From contig VFKI01000110.1 of assembly GCA_009885665.1 (NCBI GenBank), forward strand, positions 1 through 9,488: a stretch of 9,488 nucleotides of DNA, given 5' to 3'. This DNA comes from Gammaproteobacteria bacterium. GTDB taxonomy: Bacteria > Pseudomonadota > Gammaproteobacteria > DSM-16500. The notes beneath the pieces were generated by a model, which searched no databases, had not been told where the DNA came from, and saw nothing but the letters and a program-made list of their open reading frames with translations. Of this stretch, positions 6,378-9,488 are shown piece after piece; positions within the stretch are counted from its first letter, which is position 1, and each line of letters opens with the position of its first letter. The translations under genes and the position numbers were made by a program.

Positions 6378-7436
6378 TTAACTATTACCTTTAAAATAAA
6401 AATCTTCGCCCTGCCATTCTCCCTGCGCTTCCTTTAAGCGTAATTTATGCGGTAAATCACCCACAAATACCGGTGAAATAGATACGCGCACTTCATTCAC
6501 TAAACCGGCTGCAAAAAAAGCTTGATGCACTTGCATACCCCCTTCCACCAACAAACTGGTGATTTCGCGCTGCCCCAGTACCGTCAATAAATTTTCCACG
6601 GATACTTGCCCTACACTGACTTCAGGCAACCCCAACACTTCCACTGTAGGCGGTAAAAATTTTTGCACCGCCTCAACGCGCGTCATCGGCACGACCACTA
6701 ACGTTTTTGCTGATGCATCCGCATGAAAAAGTGTCGCATCGACAGGCAATTCCTTACCAGAAGATAAAATAATCCGTAACGGTTGCCGCCCCGCCACGAC
6801 ACCCTGCTCATCGCGCGCCGTCAATTGCGGATTATCCGCGCGCACCGTACGCGCGCCGACCAAAATCGCATCCACTGTACAACGTAAGTCATGATTGAAC
6901 GCACGCATGGCCGCACCTGAGATTTCACGACTATCTTGCGGATGCGTGACAGTCTTACCATCCAACGACATCGCCCATTTAGCAATCACATACGGCCGCT
7001 TATGCGTAATATAATGAAAGAATTTTTTATTTAACGCTTGCGCTTCTGCCGCACACTCACCTTCAATAACCTCAATACCCGCGGCTTGTAACGCAGCAAT
7101 CCCCTTACCCGCCACCCGCGGATTGGGATCGCGACACGCGACATGTACCGTAAAAATACCTGCATTTATCAACGCTTCCGTACACGCTGGCGTACGACCT
7201 CTATGACAGCAAGGCTCCAGCGTGACATACGCTGTGGCACCCTGCGCGGCTACACCCGCCATCTGCAACGCCATAATTTCAGCGTGCGCTTCACCCGCAC
7301 GCTGATGGTAGCCTTCCCCGATCACGCTACCCTGCTTAACAATCACGCAACCCACCATGGGGTTAGGCGAAACACTCATACGACCTTGCGCCGCCAGTGT
7401 CAACGCCCGTTGCATTGCTGATAACGTTGTCATCAT
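6378..7436 (-). CDS. ribD: Bifunctional pyrimidine deaminase / reductase RibD
   Basis: The 352-residue product performs the second and third steps of the GTP branch of riboflavin synthesis. The N-terminal zinc deaminase domain (about 1-145) has [11 protein letters not shown] (23-33), the zinc/catalytic HAE (51-53) and [11 protein letters not shown] (75-85), giving Cys76 and Cys85 as ligands. The C-terminal NADPH-dependent reductase domain (from about 147) has [30 protein letters not shown] and LLVEGG. Two adjacent ATG codons are possible. The first (7436) overlaps the hemE stop as ATGA, but GGAGG is only one base before it. The second (7433) has GGAGG four bases upstream and may be the real start, one codon shorter. 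Either way the gene is translationally coupled to hemE, and ribE starts directly after its stop. Confidence 0.95.
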   Translation of the reverse strand: MMTTLSAMQRALTLAAQGRMSVSPNPMVGCVIVKQGSVIGEGYHQRAGEAHAEIMALQMAGVAAQGATAYVTLEPCCHRGRTPACTEALINAGIFTVHVACRDPNPRVAGKGIAALQAAGIEVIEGECAAEAQALNKKFFHYITHKRPYVIAKWAMSLDGKTVTHPQDSREISGAAMRAFNHDLRCTVDAILVGARTVRADNPQLTARDEQGVVAGRQPLRIILSSGKELPVDATLFHADASAKTLVVVPMTRVEAVQKFLPPTVEVLGLPEVSVGQVSVENLLTVLGQREITSLLVEGGMQVHQAFFAAGLVNEVRVSISPVFVGDLPHKLRLKEAQGEWQGEDFYFKGNS

Positions 7437-8500
7437 GCCTCCACGCTATGATAGGTTCGACTTAATTCATGCACGGCATCGACCAACACCGCGACATGTT
7501 CCGGCGGAATATCAGGTGTGATGCCATGGCCTAAATTAAAAACATGTCCCGCACCTGCGCCATACTCGGCTAAAGTGCGCGCAACTGCCGCATGAATCTC
7601 TGCCGGTGAACGCGCCAGAATGGCAGGCTCAAGATTACCCTGCAACGCGACACGTCCCGCGGCTTGTTGGCGTGCCGTATGAAGGGATATCTGCCAATCA
7701 AGACCCACCGCATCAACCCCCGTCGCAATCATTTGCTCCAACCATTGCCCGCCATTACGCGTAAACAAAATGACGGGCTCAGCCGCCGGACGCTGCAAGC
7801 CCGCCATAATTTTATGAATATATGCCAATGAATACGCTGCATAGTCAGGCGTACTCAACATGCCGCCCCAACTATCAAAAATCATCACCGCTTGGGCACC
7901 CGCTGCAATTTGCGCATTGAGATGCAAGATCACCGCATCCGCTAATTTATCAAGCAAAGCATGCAAGACCCGCGGTGTTTCATGTTGCATGGCGCGAATG
8001 GCTGGGAAATTTTTATTTGCACGCCCTTCAACCATATATGTCGCCAGTGTCCATGGGCTGCCGCAAAAACCGATCAATGGCACGCGTCCCGCCAACGCCT
8101 GGCGAGTCATTCGTATGGCATCGGTGACATAGCGCAACGATATTTCTGGGTCTGGCACCGGCAACATGGCAACATCATGCGCAGTGCGAACGCTACACGT
8201 AAACGCGGGTCCTTCCCCTTCAACAAAGTACAAACCCAAACCCATTGCATCCGGAATGGTTAAAATGTCTGAAAAGATAATCGCCGCATCTAATGAAAAG
8301 CGCTGCAACGGTTGCAATGTCACTTCACATGCTAGCTCGGGTGTTTGACATAATGCCATAAAACTGCCCGCGCGCGCGCGAACAGCACGATATTCTGGTA
8401 AGTAACGTCCTGCTTGGCGCATAATCCACACCGGCGTAACATCCACCGGCTGGCGGCGCAAAGCACGCAACACGCGGTCATTTTGTAAGATAGGGAACAT
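7433..8500 (-). CDS. hemE: Uroporphyrinogen decarboxylase
   Basis: The 355-residue product removes the four acetate carboxyls of uroporphyrinogen III to give coproporphyrinogen III in haem synthesis (E. coli 354 residues). Both family signatures are present: [16 protein letters not shown] (23-38, substrate-binding Arg28 and Arg32) and [18 protein letters not shown] (73-90, catalytic Asp78). Other active-site positions are Tyr155 in [13 protein letters not shown], Ser210 in IFDSWGG and His325 in [13 protein letters not shown] 8500 is preceded by AGGAG twelve bases upstream, a rather long spacing. It is the first gene of the hemE-ribD-ribE-ribBA-ribH operon; its stop overlaps the ribD start. 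A run of six CG dinucleotides at 8369-8380 falls in the conserved RARAGSF stretch and is explained by codon choice. Confidence 0.97.
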   Translation of the reverse strand: MFPILQNDRVLRALRRQPVDVTPVWIMRQAGRYLPEYRAVRARAGSFMALCQTPELACEVTLQPLQRFSLDAAIIFSDILTIPDAMGLGLYFVEGEGPAFTCSVRTAHDVAMLPVPDPEISLRYVTDAIRMTRQALAGRVPLIGFCGSPWTLATYMVEGRANKNFPAIRAMQHETPRVLHALLDKLADAVILHLNAQIAAGAQAVMIFDSWGGMLSTPDYAAYSLAYIHKIMAGLQRPAAEPVILFTRNGGQWLEQMIATGVDAVGLDWQISLHTARQQAAGRVALQGNLEPAILARSPAEIHAAVARTLAEYGAGAGHVFNLGHGITPDIPPEHVAVLVDAVHELSRTYHSVEA

Positions 8501-8544
8501 AAAACGAGATTACTCCTAATAACGCGAACAGCCGCACGGTTAGA

Positions 8545-8573
8545 TTGCGCCTAAGTCAAATTAGAGATACATT
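8545..8573 (+). promoter_or_regulatory. Candidate promoter of the lipoprotein gene
   Basis: TTGCGC (8545-8550) is 17 bp from TACATT (8568-8573). The -35 is the same hexamer as proposed for rpmB, but the -10 is only moderate. It overlaps the candidate hemE -10 on the other strand, so the two divergent promoters might compete. A good ribosome binding site, AAAGGA at 8617-8622, follows for the lipoprotein gene. Confidence 0.25.
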
Positions 8574-8576
8574 ATA
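8571..8576 (-). promoter_or_regulatory. Candidate -10 box of the hemE-rib operon
   Basis: On the minus strand this reads TATAAT, a perfect -10 consensus. Transcription would start near 8564 with a leader of about 63 nt before hemE. No good -35 is seen at 16-18 bp, so the call rests on the -10 alone. The leader shows no FMN-riboswitch signature. Confidence 0.4.
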
Positions 8577-8630
8577 AGCTACTGCAATTAGCTACACACC
8601 CTCTTTTTTATTTATTAAAGGACTCTGACC

Positions 8631-9329
8631 ATGCGTAAACAAATGATTGCGGCCGTTTTGGCCAGCCTCTGCCTAACGGGACTCACGGCATGCGGCGAAA
8701 AAGCAAATAACACTTCAGCCGACAATACAGCAACAACCACCCAAAACACAGGCACAAGCAATACGACCGCAACTGAGGCCACAACTGCGACCAACGCCAC
8801 AACTGACAGCACAACACCGCCAAGCACTGACACAACAACCAGCAACAGCAGCAGCAGCAGCACAACCACCGACAACACTGCAACCGGCTCAACAACCAGT
8901 GCAACAACAACCGCAGACCCTAACGCGCAAAGCAGCGAAACGACCACAACAACGCCTGACGCAACAACCACAACAGCTTCTGCTACACCCGCCGCCACCA
9001 CACCATCAGACACTTCAGCCGCACCTGCGCCCGCTGAAAATACGGCTGCTGCTCCGACGAGTGCTGAACCTGTAAACAGCTCTGCTGCGCCAACTGCTGC
9101 ACCTGCAGATAGCATGGCTGCTCCAGCTGCTGCACCCGCAGATAGCATGGCCACTCCAGCTGCCGCACCTGCAAACAATGCTGCTGCACCTGCAGATAAC
9201 GCCCCTGCACCGGTCGACAATACTGCCGCACCTGCTGACGCACCTGCTGCAGCCGACACCAGCTCCAGTAATAACACCACAACAACTGCCCCCACAACTG
9301 GCAGCAGCACAGGGACTGCATCGTATTAA
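8631..9329 (+). CDS. Thr/Ala-Pro-rich low-complexity lipoprotein, function unknown
   Basis: The 232-residue product starts with a clear lipoprotein signal peptide: MRK, a hydrophobic core, and the lipobox LTAC with Cys21 as lipidation site. Gly22 at +2 predicts outer-membrane sorting rather than inner-membrane retention. The mature part is extreme in composition. Residues 31-120 are about 44% Thr with Ser and Asn; residues 121-210 are about 43% Ala and 18% Pro; the tail returns to Ser/Asn/Thr. After the lipobox there is one basic residue (Lys24), one aromatic (the final Tyr232), no further cysteine and several Asp/Glu, so it should be acidic and disordered. It has an 11-residue repeat (156-188) and an (AGC)5 serine run (8847-8861). 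ATG 8631 has AAAGGA eight bases upstream. The signal peptide, lipobox and ribosome binding site argue for a real gene on this strand. It may be a surface stalk or spacer, perhaps glycosylated; no domain is recognised. Confidence 0.8.
   Translation: MRKQMIAAVLASLCLTGLTACGEKANNTSADNTATTTQNTGTSNTTATEATTATNATTDSTTPPSTDTTTSNSSSSSTTTDNTATGSTTSATTTADPNAQSSETTTTTPDATTTTASATPAATTPSDTSAAPAPAENTAAAPTSAEPVNSSAAPTAAPADSMAAPAAAPADSMATPAAAPANNAAAPADNAPAPVDNTAAPADAPAAADTSSSNNTTTTAPTTGSSTGTASY
9096..9194 (+). repeat. 33-bp tandem repeat, three units, in the lipoprotein gene
   Basis: Three consecutive 11-residue units read AAPADSMAAPA, AAPADSMATPA and AAPANNAAAPA. The first two are nearly identical in DNA and the third is diverged. 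Being a multiple of three, gain or loss of units would change protein length without a frameshift. Confidence 0.75.
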
Positions 9330-9350
9330 TGCATAATTAGATGGCTCAAA

Positions 9351-9488
9351 CCGGCATTCCGCACCGAAGTATTTTTTGTATAAATCGAGGCGAAAATGGG
9401 TTTTAAAGCGCAGTTTACACGCAAGTAAATGAGCATTTAAAACGCATTTTTAACGAAGAGTTATCGAAAAAGACAAAGGTGCGGAATG
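9351..9488 (+). repeat. Palindromic dispersed repeat, copy 2 (MITE-like, cut by window end)
   Basis: This is the inverted counterpart of copy 1 (1780-1921), about 90% identical without gaps; the last four bases expected from copy 1 fall outside the window. Its terminal repeats are CATTCCGCACC (9355-9365) and GGTGCGGAATG (9478-9488), a perfect 11-bp inverted pair. The arms run 9351-9418 and 9425-9488 around the centre ACGCAA, with about 40 of 64 positions pairing. It begins 21 bp after the lipoprotein stop codon. No ORF is present. Confidence 0.85.

Noticed and set aside
8369..8380. Alternating CG run as a possible Z-DNA site
   Set aside because: It is only 12 bp and is explained by Arg/Ala codons in the conserved RARAGSF part of HemE.
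8501..8630. Possible FMN riboswitch upstream of the hemE-rib operon
   Set aside because: The conserved RFN-element segments are not seen here or in the gap before ribBA, and the hemE leader is too short to hold the full aptamer.
8615..9310. Long minus-strand open frame (231 codons) opposite the lipoprotein gene
   Set aside because: It is the mirror of a low-complexity Thr/Ala-coding sequence that yields Val/Ala/Gly runs. The plus frame has a signal peptide, lipobox and ribosome binding site; the minus frame has none of these.

Overview
The window looks like a chromosomal segment of a gammaproteobacterium. L28, L33, MutM, HemE and a Pseudomonas-type DesA desaturase all read as gammaproteobacterial, and rpmB-rpmG with mutM close by is a conserved gammaproteobacterial neighbourhood. 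A eukaryotic-type U-box protein at the left end suggests a host-associated, possibly Legionellales-like lineage. That placement is inference; no 16S or other taxonomic marker is present.

Layout, left to right. (1) 123-965: a membrane-associated U-box protein, probably a translocated E3 ubiquitin ligase effector. (2) 1093-1661: rpmB-rpmG with a recognisable promoter, closed by a strong bidirectional terminator at 1704-1752. (3) 1780-1921: a 142-bp palindromic dispersed repeat, followed by desA on the minus strand. (4) 3171-3986: mutM on the plus strand, diverging from desA across 63 bp. (5) 4061-8500: a tightly packed minus-strand operon, transcribed hemE, ribD, ribE, ribBA, ribH. It combines one haem-pathway step with a full set of riboflavin enzymes from GTP and ribulose-5-phosphate to riboflavin (the dephosphorylation step between RibD and RibH is not encoded here). 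(6) 8631-9329: a divergent lipoprotein whose mature part is almost entirely Thr/Ser/Asn and then Ala/Pro. (7) 9351-9488: a second, inverted copy of the 142-bp repeat, cut by the window end.

How the parts work together. RibBA supplies both branches of riboflavin synthesis (RibA from GTP, RibB from ribulose-5-phosphate), RibD deaminates and reduces the pyrimidine, RibH condenses the two branches and RibE dismutates lumazine to riboflavin. HemE, the first gene, decarboxylates uroporphyrinogen III and is translationally coupled to ribD.

The most interesting unexplained structure is the repeat pair: about 90% identical without gaps, each copy a full-length imperfect palindrome with terminal inverted repeats, each lying 13-21 nt after a stop codon in the same orientation relative to the upstream gene. 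The U-box protein with hydrophobic segments and the highly biased lipoprotein are the two undescribed genes worth following.
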